A stretch of 64,000 nucleotides of DNA from Olleya sp. Bg11-27. Lineage in GTDB: Bacteria > Bacteroidota > Bacteroidia > Flavobacteriales > Flavobacteriaceae. Shown piece by piece: positions 16,909 through 24,798 of this stretch. The translations under genes were made by a program, and so were the position numbers. Below the pieces are notes generated by a model, which searched no databases, was not told where the DNA came from, and worked only from the letters and a program-made list of their open reading frames with translations. Numbering within the stretch: position 1 is the stretch's first letter; every line of letters starts with the position of its first letter. Location of the stretch: NCBI RefSeq assembly GCF_002831645.1, contig NZ_CP025117.1:999514-1063513 (forward strand), written 5' to 3'.

Positions 16909-17712
16909 TTATTTTATTTTTTTTATTTCTAAATATTCTGTTAACGCTTCTAAATAAAGGATGTTAAAAGAATTTCCCGAAAATGGATTTTGACTAGTCA
17001 CTAGATTTCTATCCTTTATTGCAAAGTTTGATTTTGGTAAGCCACTTCTGTATTTCAGTCCTAATTTTCTTAACTGTCTAGCTATTTTTCTGTTTTTAGG
17101 TTTTCCTTTCATTATGAATTTTTCTATAACAAATTCTTCAATAGGAGATACAGAATTGACTTTATATCCAATGTAAGGATTTTCTTCTGCTGGAATTGTC
17201 AAAATAAGACTAGGAGCGTGGCAAATAAGTCCAGTTGGTTTGTTTTCTTTTGCAAAATATTTTAAAAGAACAGGAATATTTTTGTTTTCTATTAAATCTA
17301 TCATTAAACCTTGTCCGCCTGGAATAATGATACCTATATAATCATCTTGATTTACAATTGCGTTTTCAAGTGTAATTGGGTTATTGAATGACTTGTCTTT
17401 TGTTATAAATTCTATGGCTTCATTCTTAATTTCTAATAGTTCTTTCCAATATTTATCATTGATACTCTCTTCATCAATTGTTGCAACAACTCCATTAGGT
17501 GTGGCAAATGCCACAGTATATCCATTTTCCGAAACAGATTTATATGCCAAATAAAATTCATTTAAAAAGACTCCAGTTTGTCGTAGTTTTTGTCCTTTAT
17601 TAAGCTCTAAAGTGTCTGCTGCACTCAAAACAAAAAGAATTTTCTTGTTTTGAGCGGAAAGTGATATGTTCGTAATCATTACAATTGTTATAATTAAAAT
17701 TAGTTTTGTCAT
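16909..17712 (-). CDS. Exported DJ-1/PfpI-family (class I glutamine amidotransferase-like) protein
   Basis: A signal peptide (MTKLILIITIVMITNISLSA) precedes a DJ-1/PfpI fold: KKILFVLSAADT, then IIIPGGQGLMIDL and the nucleophile elbow GLICHAPSLIL with Cys followed by His. Relatives act as glyoxalase/chaperone-like enzymes. A periplasmic member fits the added signal peptide, but the substrate cannot be told. I start at the ATG at 17710-17712; the longer frame overlaps the RidA gene. It is 7 bases after that gene and probably in one operon with it and the Crp-like regulator. The 3' end lies 19 bases from an opposing intron remnant. Confidence 0.8.
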   Translation of the reverse strand: MTKLILIITIVMITNISLSAQNKKILFVLSAADTLELNKGQKLRQTGVFLNEFYLAYKSVSENGYTVAFATPNGVVATIDEESINDKYWKELLEIKNEAIEFITKDKSFNNPITLENAIVNQDDYIGIIIPGGQGLMIDLIENKNIPVLLKYFAKENKPTGLICHAPSLILTIPAEENPYIGYKVNSVSPIEEFVIEKFIMKGKPKNRKIARQLRKLGLKYRSGLPKSNFAIKDRNLVTSQNPFSGNSFNILYLEALTEYLEIKKIK

Positions 17713-17719
17713 TTTAAGG

Positions 17720-18223
17720 TTATTTAGCTGCAATAATTTCAATTTCTATAAGACAATTTGGAGCTGTTGCTAATAAAGGTAAAGGAACAATAGTACTGGT
17801 TGGAAAATTTTTAACTCTCCATTCTTTAGATGCTACATCTATCAAAATTTGCTTTTTCTCTAGTGTAAAATCTACAATATAAACAGTTTGTTTCACTACA
17901 TCATCTAATGATAATCCAGCTGATTCTAGAGCTGTTTTGACATTAGAAACAGTCTGTTTTACTTGTTCTTCAAAATTTTCTGAAACCAATTTACCTTCTA
18001 TGTTTGAAGCCCATTGACCTGAGAAATAATACATTTCTTTTCCTTTTGGAACTTTAACAATATGAGAAAAGCCATTGGACTTAGGATTAAACAATCCTTT
18101 TGGGTTGATAAAACTGGTTTTTTCTTGAGCCATACTATTATTTTTTTGAGTGTTTAAGTTTTCTGATTCCGTGCACGAAAACAATATTGACAATATTGTA
18201 AACGACATTATTTTTCCTATCAT
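17720..18223 (-). CDS. RidA/YjgF-family lipoprotein
   Basis: A short signal with lipobox ILFSC near residue 16 is followed by an Asn-rich linker. The RidA-like domain comes next: FSGQWASNIEGKL, NVKTALESAGLSLDDVVKQT, VYIVDF and the terminal PNCLIEIEIIAAK. Cytosolic RidA deaminates reactive enamine/imine intermediates. This copy lacks the usual active-site Arg in R-x-T-V context (PNCLIEIE is seen instead), so activity is uncertain, and it is predicted to be membrane-anchored outside the cytoplasm. It lies in an apparent operon with the DJ-1-like and Crp-like genes. Confidence 0.82.
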   Translation of the reverse strand: MIGKIMSFTILSILFSCTESENLNTQKNNSMAQEKTSFINPKGLFNPKSNGFSHIVKVPKGKEMYYFSGQWASNIEGKLVSENFEEQVKQTVSNVKTALESAGLSLDDVVKQTVYIVDFTLEKKQILIDVASKEWRVKNFPTSTIVPLPLLATAPNCLIEIEIIAAK

Positions 18224-18296
18224 AATTTTAGTGTTTTAATTATGATACAAAGGAAGTATATATAAGATGTGTATACATTTACATATGTCGATAAAA

Positions 18297-18899
18297 CTAG
18301 CGCTTGCTATTTTTAGCTCTAATTCGACTTAGTTGTGTTGGTGTTATACCAAGGTAAGAGGCAATATGATATTGAGGAATTAATTGTTCCAATTGAGGAT
18401 GTTCTATTTGAAAAATAGCATATCGTTTGTTTGCTTCTAACAATACAATTTCTACTTCTCTTTTTTCTTTATCAACAAAATAATGTTCAGCAATTTTTCT
18501 TAAAAGTCTTTCTAAATCTTGATGTTTGTCTAATAAATCAGTTAATTTTTTATAGTTTCCTATTAGTAAATCACAGTCTGTTAATGCTTGTTGGTTTATA
18601 GTGTTTGGGAGTTGCGTAACCAGAGAAGAATAACCACCAATCATGTTATTTTGTGTGAAGAAATGTTTGTTATATTCTACTCCTTCATTATTACGATAGA
18701 AGGCTCTAACAACACCTTGTTTAAGAAATCCAAAGTTTTTAGCGACCTCTCCTTCTTGTAAAAAATACGCACCTTTTTTTAAGGAATGTTCTGTGAAAAG
18801 TTTTTTCACTTCATTCCAAGTGTTTTCGTGAATTGGAGAAATAGTAGATAGAAAATTATAGAGGTCTTTCAAATTAGATTTCGGTTTTTTTAATGACAC
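18297..18899 (-). CDS. Crp/Fnr-family transcriptional regulator
   Basis: The cyclic-nucleotide-binding-type N-terminal domain (KKGAYFLQEGEVAKNFGFLK, VVRAFYRNNEG) and a short C-terminal helix-turn-helix (QYHIASYLGITPTQLSRIR) fit the small Crp-like regulators common in Bacteroidota. Start is a GTG at 18897-18899, directly inside the end of an attC-like repeat; no upstream ATG exists in frame. The 73 bases between it and the RidA gene hold two 8-base palindromes (TGTATACA at 18270-18277, ACATATGT at 18281-18288), candidate operator half-sites for local control. Confidence 0.85.
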   Translation of the reverse strand: MSLKKPKSNLKDLYNFLSTISPIHENTWNEVKKLFTEHSLKKGAYFLQEGEVAKNFGFLKQGVVRAFYRNNEGVEYNKHFFTQNNMIGGYSSLVTQLPNTINQQALTDCDLLIGNYKKLTDLLDKHQDLERLLRKIAEHYFVDKEKREVEIVLLEANKRYAIFQIEHPQLEQLIPQYHIASYLGITPTQLSRIRAKNSKR

Positions 18900-19006
18900 A
18901 CAACGTTAAGTATAAGAAATCGTAGGGCATTTTATAAGTACTATGTTGCGCGTTTATTACTTAGCTAAAATTAACGCTTTTTTAGATAGCGTGTTGTAAG
19001 TAGTAT
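18900..19006 (-). repeat. attC-like repeat between an exported-protein gene and the Crp-like gene
   Basis: On the minus strand it runs from CTTACAACACGC just after a stop codon to TATACTTAACGTTGTGTG at the next start codon. It shares TTTATTACTTAGCTAAA, GTAGGGCA and AACGTTGT with the repeat at 15937-16054. Arms ACAAC and GTTGT at the two ends are complementary. It fills the gap between stop and start with little to spare. Confidence 0.5.
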
Positions 19007-19462
19007 TTAATCGGAAAACCCAATTATTTTCATATCGTTTCCAGAAATTTCTACACTCACTAAACCTCCTTCACCTTTTAAATGTCCTTCTAATGGAGTT
19101 ATCTTAATTATTAAAACATTAATTGGAATACATTTTTCTATAATTTCATATTTGGAATAAACTATCTCAGAAGAAAATTTAGGCATAATGCGCTTACCTT
19201 TATTATCAATTACTTTATTATAAAATGCCTTCAATTCATCTTTTGAATTCAAAATCTTTTTTCTGTCAAGCGCAAAGGGGATTTTTGATATGGCAATCAA
19301 CGAATCAATATTTTCTCCTTTGATCAAAAGCGTAGCCCATTTTTCAGCTATATTCTTAGCTGTTTTTTGTTGTTCAATTGTCTGAGGAATAGAATCATTC
19401 TGAGCACTTGACTTACAAATAAAAGTGAATAAGAGAATAGAAGTTAAAATTATTTTATTCAT
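19007..19462 (-). CDS. Hypothetical exported protein (151 aa)
   Basis: N-terminal signal peptide (MNKIILTSILLFTFICKSSA, then Q) and a mature part of about 130 residues of alternating helix and strand (AEKWATLLIKGENIDSLIAI, KIITPLEGHLKGEGG-like). The size and pattern resemble NTF2/SnoaL-like small domains, but no motif decides this. It sits between two palindromic repeats like a single-gene cassette. Confidence 0.6.
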   Translation of the reverse strand: MNKIILTSILLFTFICKSSAQNDSIPQTIEQQKTAKNIAEKWATLLIKGENIDSLIAISKIPFALDRKKILNSKDELKAFYNKVIDNKGKRIMPKFSSEIVYSKYEIIEKCIPINVLIIKITPLEGHLKGEGGLVSVEISGNDMKIIGFSD

Positions 19463-19469
19463 ATTTTTT

Positions 19470-19602
19470 TATTGTTTACAACGGTTTTTGGTATGTTTTG
19501 TAGCGTATTCTGAGCAACTAATTTAGTAAATATTTACCGACCAATAAAATCCGATCGCATTGTCGTAAGTGTGTTAAAATCAAGATGGAAAATATACTAG
19601 TT
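19470..19602 (-). repeat. Partial attC-like repeat split by a group II intron remnant
   Basis: It has an ACAACGG end at about 19469-19475 next to the exported-protein start, and TTGTCGTAAGTGTGTTAAA near 19560-19580, just before the 5' end of an intron remnant at 19603. The terminal words resemble those of the other palindromic repeats, but the internal sequence differs. TTGTCGTA also occurs in the 5' flank of the intron at 16596. Confidence 0.35.
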
Positions 19603-19747
19603 GTGTATGCTCAGTATGGGTGTTTTTTAATGTCACCAAAAAGTAAAAGTAAATAGCAATAGAGATCAAAGGACCAACGTAGTTGCGCACGTGCGTTGGT
19701 GTGAGAGGCGCACTCCGACTATTTTAGTGGGAGCCGTCTACGCGATT
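19603..19747 (+). mobile_element. Severely deleted group II intron remnant (5' hairpin joined to domains V-VI)
   Basis: GTGTATGCTCAGTATGGGTG at 19603 matches the 5' end of the intron at 16596. About 45 bases later it passes into the right half of domain V (GCGCACGTGCGTTGGTGTGA) and domain VI, ending CGCGATT at about 19747. The left strand of domain V is gone, so it cannot splice. It has the same orientation as the other four remnants. The 124 bases from here to the PIN gene's stop codon show nothing else. Confidence 0.65.
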
Positions 19748-19871
19748 GTGTTATTGTACTTTTCCCGTTATATTGATGACGATGGTAATAACTCTTTACT
19801 TTTTATTCTATGCAATTACTTTGGCTTAGAATAACAGTTCATTGGAAAGCGAAACAAAATAATTCAGTGTT

Positions 19872-20489
19872 TTACTTAGTGGGATTTTTTGGAATTAAAG
19901 TAGCAATATGTTTATTTAAAAGTGTATCGCTCATTGTTATTACTTCAACACCTTCTACCCAAAAGTCTTTATCATCAGTCACTAAAAAATATCCTTTTTT
20001 TTTACACAAATTGTAATAGTAATAATCGTTAAAGTCAAGACTTGTCGGTGGATTAGACATTACGTGCTTAAACTTAAAAGTAGTTCCAAACTCATCATTA
20101 ACTAAATCGATAGAAGTGTTATAACTCTTAATGTCATCACATATCAAATTATATGCTATGCGATAATCTTCAGTATTTCTAAAAACATTTTTATAGTAAT
20201 TTTCCGGTACAACAAAATCTGGCGTTTTCTTCTTAACAGCGTTAAGGTGTTTTTTATAGTGAACTTCTCTAATGATTCTATTGATAACTTCGGATATAAC
20301 TAATGCGGGAACAATGATTCGGGCTTTTGTATTATTTACTAATTTTTCAAAAAATGCTAAGTAACCTTTGTCCTTGTAGGACAATCTGTTTTTAGGCGCT
20401 AAAACCTTTAACCACATATTAGCATCTAAAAAATAATTCTCTTGATTATTAATAGAATGACTTGAGGCCTTAGAGTAAGAATAAGACAT
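19872..20489 (-). CDS. PIN-domain protein (putative ribonuclease)
   Basis: Acidic PIN residues are in place: Asp22 in YFLDANMWL, Glu at about 67 in VISEVINRII, an Asp-rich DFNDYYYY near 152, and VTDDKDFW near 171. PIN domains cleave RNA with bound Mg2+ or Mn2+, often as toxins. There is no VapB-like antitoxin next to it. Instead it is the last gene of a tight three-gene unit, 6 bases after a STAS-like gene and then a GHKL-ATPase gene. That context suggests the ATPase and STAS pair controls it. No signal peptide. Confidence 0.75.
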   Translation of the reverse strand: MSYSYSKASSHSINNQENYFLDANMWLKVLAPKNRLSYKDKGYLAFFEKLVNNTKARIIVPALVISEVINRIIREVHYKKHLNAVKKKTPDFVVPENYYKNVFRNTEDYRIAYNLICDDIKSYNTSIDLVNDEFGTTFKFKHVMSNPPTSLDFNDYYYYNLCKKKGYFLVTDDKDFWVEGVEVITMSDTLLNKHIATLIPKNPTK

Positions 20490-20495
20490 AGGGTA

Positions 20496-20819
20496 TTACA
20501 TTGAGAGAAGAGCGTTATCGATTAAAGTATCGTACTCATCTCCCATTAGGGCATTCTCAATAACATCATTTACCTTGAAAGAAAACATTTCTTTTCCTGC
20601 TGGATACTCAAACTTTAATTCTTGAATATCTGTGGCATTATTCATAGCATATTGACCAATACTTTCGTTAAGAAACAAAGTTGAAATACGTCTAACGCCT
20701 ACAAATGAAATAGTAATCTCTGAAGGTTTGTGTGATTTGATAGCTTCAAAAAGAACACTGCCATCTGTAAGATTGGTAGCTAATTCTGATTTAATAATAT
20801 CTAAAACGCTGATTTTCAT
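20496..20819 (-). CDS. STAS-like protein (DUF4325 type)
   Basis: 107 residues. The core (ITISFVGVRRISTLFLNESI) matches the STAS-like DUF4325 pattern in which a beta strand ends in a Phe-x-G-V-x-x-I/S turn. In anti-sigma partner switching the equivalent Ser is phosphorylated by a GHKL kinase; a Ser and a Thr sit at that turn here. It lies between the ATPase (48 bases upstream) and the PIN gene (6 bases downstream). I infer it is a switch partner of the ATPase and possibly an antitoxin for the PIN protein. Confidence 0.65.
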   Translation of the reverse strand: MKISVLDIIKSELATNLTDGSVLFEAIKSHKPSEITISFVGVRRISTLFLNESIGQYAMNNATDIQELKFEYPAGKEMFSFKVNDVIENALMGDEYDTLIDNALLSM

Positions 20820-20867
20820 ATATAATGATAAATTTTAGAATACGGATTACGCGGTTGTAAATATACT

Positions 20868-21710
20868 TTATTTGTAATTGAAAAACAAATTTAATATTGA
20901 GCCTACATATGGATTAGGAAAATGAAACTTTTTTACAACTGTTGTTTCTAATTCTAAGCTCCAAAATGTATCTCCTGAAACGATTTGAAAGTTACCATTT
21001 GTTTTTTTAAAGTACGAATTTAAATCAAACAAACCTAATCCTCCTGGTTTCCCGACTTTAGTTGTGTTACTTTTTTCGAGAGCCCATTTAATAGCATCAT
21101 AATCATTATCAACTTTTCCGTTCGTTTTATTTTCTATTGCGGGAAGAAAACCAACTCCCAAATCTACCATTGAAAAAGTCAAAACACCTTGTTTTGGATA
21201 ATATTGACCGCAAACGTAAAATGGGTCATCAGATTTAGAATGAATTTGAATGTTACAAAAAACTTCTATCAATGAATCTATAATATTATCTTTTTCATCT
21301 TCGGTAAAATTTGGCATACCTCTATGAGTTAACAAATCATTTTCGATATAGTCAATGAAACCATCTTTGTCATCTGTAGAAAAACTTTTAAATGATACTG
21401 TAGATTGTTGTTCATCATTAATAGCAGTTGCTGAACGTAAGAAGCCATTTCTAAACAAAACATCAAAGTGTTCTTCTAAGTATTTTAAATCAGTAGAAAA
21501 GTTTAAATTATTTTCCTTAATTAGCTTTGCTAATATACTGCCAAACAAAGCACTTAAGTTTGCATCAAACCAATTTAGGTGATAAAAATCTATGTAAATG
21601 GTTTCATTATAGTAATCTGACGCAGATTTATAAAATTCAAATAAGCGCTTAATACCTGAGAAATTGGTATAAAAATAATCTGAGAGATGTAGTACTATTT
21701 TATTGTCCAT
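20868..21710 (-). CDS. GHKL-type ATP-binding protein with N-terminal STAS-like region
   Basis: The C-terminal half has an N-box (LIEVFCNIQIHS near 148-160), a G1 box (DLGVGF near 183) and a G2 box (KPGGLGLFDLNSYF near 220), as in RsbW/HATPase_c proteins. The N-terminal half (IYIDFYHLNWFDANLSALFG) resembles a STAS-like domain. It lacks membrane segments, a His-phosphotransfer box and a receiver, so it is not a normal sensor kinase. As the first gene of the ATPase-STAS-PIN unit it is the likely regulator or sensor. Confidence 0.7.
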   Translation of the reverse strand: MDNKIVLHLSDYFYTNFSGIKRLFEFYKSASDYYNETIYIDFYHLNWFDANLSALFGSILAKLIKENNLNFSTDLKYLEEHFDVLFRNGFLRSATAINDEQQSTVSFKSFSTDDKDGFIDYIENDLLTHRGMPNFTEDEKDNIIDSLIEVFCNIQIHSKSDDPFYVCGQYYPKQGVLTFSMVDLGVGFLPAIENKTNGKVDNDYDAIKWALEKSNTTKVGKPGGLGLFDLNSYFKKTNGNFQIVSGDTFWSLELETTVVKKFHFPNPYVGSILNLFFNYK

Positions 21711-21850
21711 AGAATCATTGAAAGTGTCAAATTTCTAAATGGATTATGAAAAACAAATACCATTAGAAAAATTGTTGTAATTAAATTAACTGTCTAGGCT
21801 AAAATTCTGTATAAATATTCATCTTATTGTTGAGAGTTGGTTTTCGGGTA

Positions 21851-22136
21851 TGTCCTGCCCTAAAATATAGCTGCAAGTTAAAATTTAATTTAGGCTGATA
21901 ATTTATATACCATATTTGGTGTTTTTTAATCTAAAGATAAATGTAATCTTACGTCGTTGTATAAACCGTTGTTAGATTATGGTAATATAAGCAAACTTCA
22001 ATTGAGTAAACCGCCATATACGCTCCTGAGTGCTATTATTAATAACAATAGTGACGAAAGGGCCAACGTGGTTACTTACGTACGATGGTGTGAGAGGCGA
22101 ACTCCGACTATTTTAGTTGGAGCTGTCTACTCTATT
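21851..22136 (+). mobile_element. IS3-tail / group II intron 3'-end chimera, copy 2
   Basis: It begins with the IS end (TGTCCTGCCCTAAAATA) and the decayed IS3 transposase tail on the minus strand, here with an extra in-frame stop in the HLSLD segment. At about 21963 it joins the intron sequence AAACCGTTGTTAGATTATGG. Domain V starts at about 22008 and domain VI ends at about 22136. Layout and junction are the same as in the copy at 24497. It ends 12 bases from the stop codon of the opposing DUF6705-like gene. Confidence 0.7.
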
Positions 22137-22147
22137 GTGGTTAGTTT

Positions 22148-22786
22148 TTATTGTTTGGTTAAAGTGTACTCTCCATATGGTAAACTAAATCCAGTTTCGT
22201 CTGATAACTCACCTGTATTTTCATCTAGTACAATACCATTGCCACTTAGTATGAACCAGACTTTTAATTTTTCAATTCCATTATCAAAATAGCGCCTGAT
22301 CACAAACTGATCACTTAAACCTGTTAGGTGTCTTTTAGATGGTTCGTTTATAGCCATAACCATTCTTTTTTCATCTACTGCACATTCATCACATTGAGGG
22401 TAAGTGTTTGGCCACATTAATGAGTAAGCATATAAATTATAGTCAGAATCTCCAATCAATTCTTGATCAATATTTTCAAGAGTATTAACTTTTTCAATTC
22501 CATTTTCGATATATTGATACTCTCCAATTAGTTCGTCAATAAAATAATTAGCTAAATAACCTTCAATATTGATCATTGTTCTTTTTCTAAATACTATTTT
22601 TAAAGAGTCATTTCCATTTGTAAATAACCAAGTACCAACATATTGATTATGTACACTATCTACATCTTTGTAATAAGCATTTTCTACATTTTTAGTATTA
22701 CCTTGATAAAGAGGAATAATCGGATTTTGAGCTTTAACTAATGTTGTTAGTAATAATAGAGTTATTGTTATATAAATTGTTTTCAT
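22148..22786 (-). CDS. Exported DUF6705-like protein
   Basis: Signal peptide (MKTIYITITLLLLTTLVKAQ) and a mature domain with VGTWLFTNGNDSLKIVFRKR, ELIGEYQYIENG and a late SGNGIVLDENTGEL. This fits my memory of DUF6705, a beta-rich exported family of Bacteroidota with no known function. It is encoded 21 bases after the JAMM-like lipoprotein gene, so they form a pair. An inhibitor or immunity role is possible but not shown by sequence. Confidence 0.65.
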   Translation of the reverse strand: MKTIYITITLLLLTTLVKAQNPIIPLYQGNTKNVENAYYKDVDSVHNQYVGTWLFTNGNDSLKIVFRKRTMINIEGYLANYFIDELIGEYQYIENGIEKVNTLENIDQELIGDSDYNLYAYSLMWPNTYPQCDECAVDEKRMVMAINEPSKRHLTGLSDQFVIRRYFDNGIEKLKVWFILSGNGIVLDENTGELSDETGFSLPYGEYTLTKQ

Positions 22787-22807
22787 TGTTGTATTTTTTT
22801 TAAATTA

Positions 22808-24442
22808 TTATTCGCAAGGTTGCTCAATTGGTGAGCCTAAAGTTGGACTTACAGGATTTAAGTCGTGAACTAATTCTGACCAACTAGATAAATCCTCATT
22901 TGCTTTATATAGGCCAATACCCATATTAAAAGATTTAAAAACATCTAATAAGTCTTTTTCCATTAAACTAACATCGTCTTCAGTGTTCCGTGTTAAATAT
23001 TTATCTTCTAAAGCTTTTTCAATTCCACTTTTTCCATTAACTCCTTTCCATTTACTGCTCATAGCAACAGAAAAAGCTGTCCAATTTTTAATTTTTATGG
23101 CATATGTACCTTGTGGAACAGTAAGCGTCACAACGTATTCGGAAAAATTTTTTGGTTGTCCATTATTATTATGTAATTGAGCTATTGCAAATAAAGAATA
23201 TATATCTCCAGGACCAAACATTGGATACCATCCATTGCTAGCTTTAGGGTGTGTATGGAAAAGTCCAATATAATTGTTACCTAAATAGTTTTTCATTGGT
23301 ATATGGTTTGGGTTATTAGGGTCTGTTATTGTAGCTTCTGGTGCTTCATAATTACCAGTAGTACTATTTTTTTTAATTGCATATCCTTTTTCTGCTACTT
23401 GATTTGTATTAGCCTTTAAATCTACCAAAGCATTAATTGCACCAAAGTCGTTAAAGAGTTTGGATAGTTCTTCACAATTATCACTTTGTATTTCTGGGCC
23501 AATTAAAACACCAACATCACCAAGACAATCAATAATGGGATTGTTATTTGCAGGACGGCCACAAGCCATTTGAAAAGTAACACTCCAACCATCACCTACG
23601 GAACAATTGGCAGGAGAAGTATGGTGTCCGCCGCCTGTACATTCTTGTCCAACAGTGTATTCGCAAGCTCCTGCTAAATGAGCTTCGGTATTAGGACCGA
23701 TATTGCCTCCACCTCCGGTATTTGGATTCGTGCCTATACCGCTATTCCCAGAGTTACTACTACCACCTGTAGTATTGTTATTTGTGGTATCATCATCAGG
23801 CTCTTCTTCCTCCTCGTCTTCTTCAACTTCATTACATGGATCGTTTATTACTTTAGAAGTATTAGGATCTACTGAGCCATTTACAACTTTCAAAACACTT
23901 GATTCGATACCGTCAGTGTTATAAAAGATAATGTCTCCTGTAAAAAAGCGCATATCTTTTGTAATATCATGAGTTGTTAACCAAGATGCTTCTGGTTTAT
24001 ATGATATGTAATAGTTAACAATATCTGTACCTAAATCTATAACCACAAGATTATGTTTGGAAGTTACATCGCTATTAACCATCTCAAAAGTATATTTTGT
24101 GTTAGTCTGGTTAACTACCATTACTGATTTAGAAGTGTCTACTGTTCCAATTTCTAAATCTTCACTTCTTGAGGCTATAATTTGTTGATTTAGTGGTTGT
24201 ATTTTCTTTTCAGAAAGATTAAATTTTAAAGTATTATCAGTTTTATCTTTTAGAAAATTGGTTATGTTTTTTGGTATTTGTTTTCCAACAATAGTTTTAA
24301 TATTTATCTCATCTAAAGCAATGTCATCAATTAATTCCTGTTTAGATAAGTCGTCATCTTTTTGACAAGCTACAATAAACAATGAAATTCCAAAGAGTAG
24401 AATTCCGAGTTTGAGTAAGTTTTTCATTTTTTGTTTTTTCAT
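22808..24442 (-). CDS. Large lipoprotein with JAMM/JAB-like (HTHP) C-terminal domain
   Basis: Lipobox LFIVAC near residue 26. The N-terminal ~180 residues are beta-rich; a low-complexity Glu/Asp then Thr/Asn/Gly/Ser linker at about 205-250 is followed by a Cys-containing segment and a JAMM-like motif, GLFHTHPK with PMFGPGDIYSL, near residue 395-415. JAB metallopeptidases use H-x-H...S-x-x-D. Here Gly stands where Ser is expected (GPGD), so metal binding looks possible but catalysis is uncertain; DUF4329-type domains are an alternative. Two ATGs five codons apart could start it. It is followed closely by the DUF6705-like gene, so the pair may be an effector/partner or protease/inhibitor pair (inference). 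Confidence 0.65.
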   Translation of the reverse strand: MKKQKMKNLLKLGILLFGISLFIVACQKDDDLSKQELIDDIALDEINIKTIVGKQIPKNITNFLKDKTDNTLKFNLSEKKIQPLNQQIIASRSEDLEIGTVDTSKSVMVVNQTNTKYTFEMVNSDVTSKHNLVVIDLGTDIVNYYISYKPEASWLTTHDITKDMRFFTGDIIFYNTDGIESSVLKVVNGSVDPNTSKVINDPCNEVEEDEEEEEPDDDTTNNNTTGGSSNSGNSGIGTNPNTGGGGNIGPNTEAHLAGACEYTVGQECTGGGHHTSPANCSVGDGWSVTFQMACGRPANNNPIIDCLGDVGVLIGPEIQSDNCEELSKLFNDFGAINALVDLKANTNQVAEKGYAIKKNSTTGNYEAPEATITDPNNPNHIPMKNYLGNNYIGLFHTHPKASNGWYPMFGPGDIYSLFAIAQLHNNNGQPKNFSEYVVTLTVPQGTYAIKIKNWTAFSVAMSSKWKGVNGKSGIEKALEDKYLTRNTEDDVSLMEKDLLDVFKSFNMGIGLYKANEDLSSWSELVHDLNPVSPTLGSPIEQPCE

Positions 24443-24496
24443 AAGTACACAAAGGCATTTAAAGTTAGTAAAAATATATGATGGTTAGCCCGAAAA

Positions 24497-24782
24497 TGTC
24501 TAGCCCTATAATATAACTACAAGTTAAAATTTAATTTAATCTGATAAATTGTATGCCATATTGGGGGTTTTGTAATCTAAAGATAAATGTAATCTTACGT
24601 AGTTGTATAAACCGTTGTTAGATTATAGTAATATAAGCAAACTTCAATTTGGTAAATCGCCGTATATGTTCCTGAGTGCTATTGCTAGTAGCAATAGTGA
24701 CGAAAGGACGAACGCAGTTGCGCACGTACGGTGCTGTGAGAGGTGTATTCCGACTATATTAGTCGGAGCCGTCTACTCGATT
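24497..24782 (+). mobile_element. IS3-tail / group II intron 3'-end chimera, copy 3
   Basis: It has the same order as copy 2: IS end TGTCTAGCCCTATAATA at 24497, IS3 transposase tail antisense, junction at GTATAAACCGTTGTTAGAT, domain V from about 24653 and domain VI ending CTCGATT at 24782. The hairpin inside domain V reads CTATTGCTA...TAGCAATAG, where other copies read TTGTTA...TAACAA. That is a compensatory base-pair change. It ends 17 bases from the stop codon of the HEPN gene. Confidence 0.7.
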
Positions 24783-24798
24783 GTGCATAGTTATTTCA

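Noticed and set aside
16749-16967. Plus-strand frame at the intron remnant
   Set aside because: It is the read-through of domains V-VI RNA sequence, explained better as intron structure.
21957-22292. Plus-strand frame of 111 codons over the intron remnant
   Set aside because: Its first residues (KPLLDY) are a real relic of the intron-encoded protein, but the rest translates ribozyme domains and then an opposing gene.
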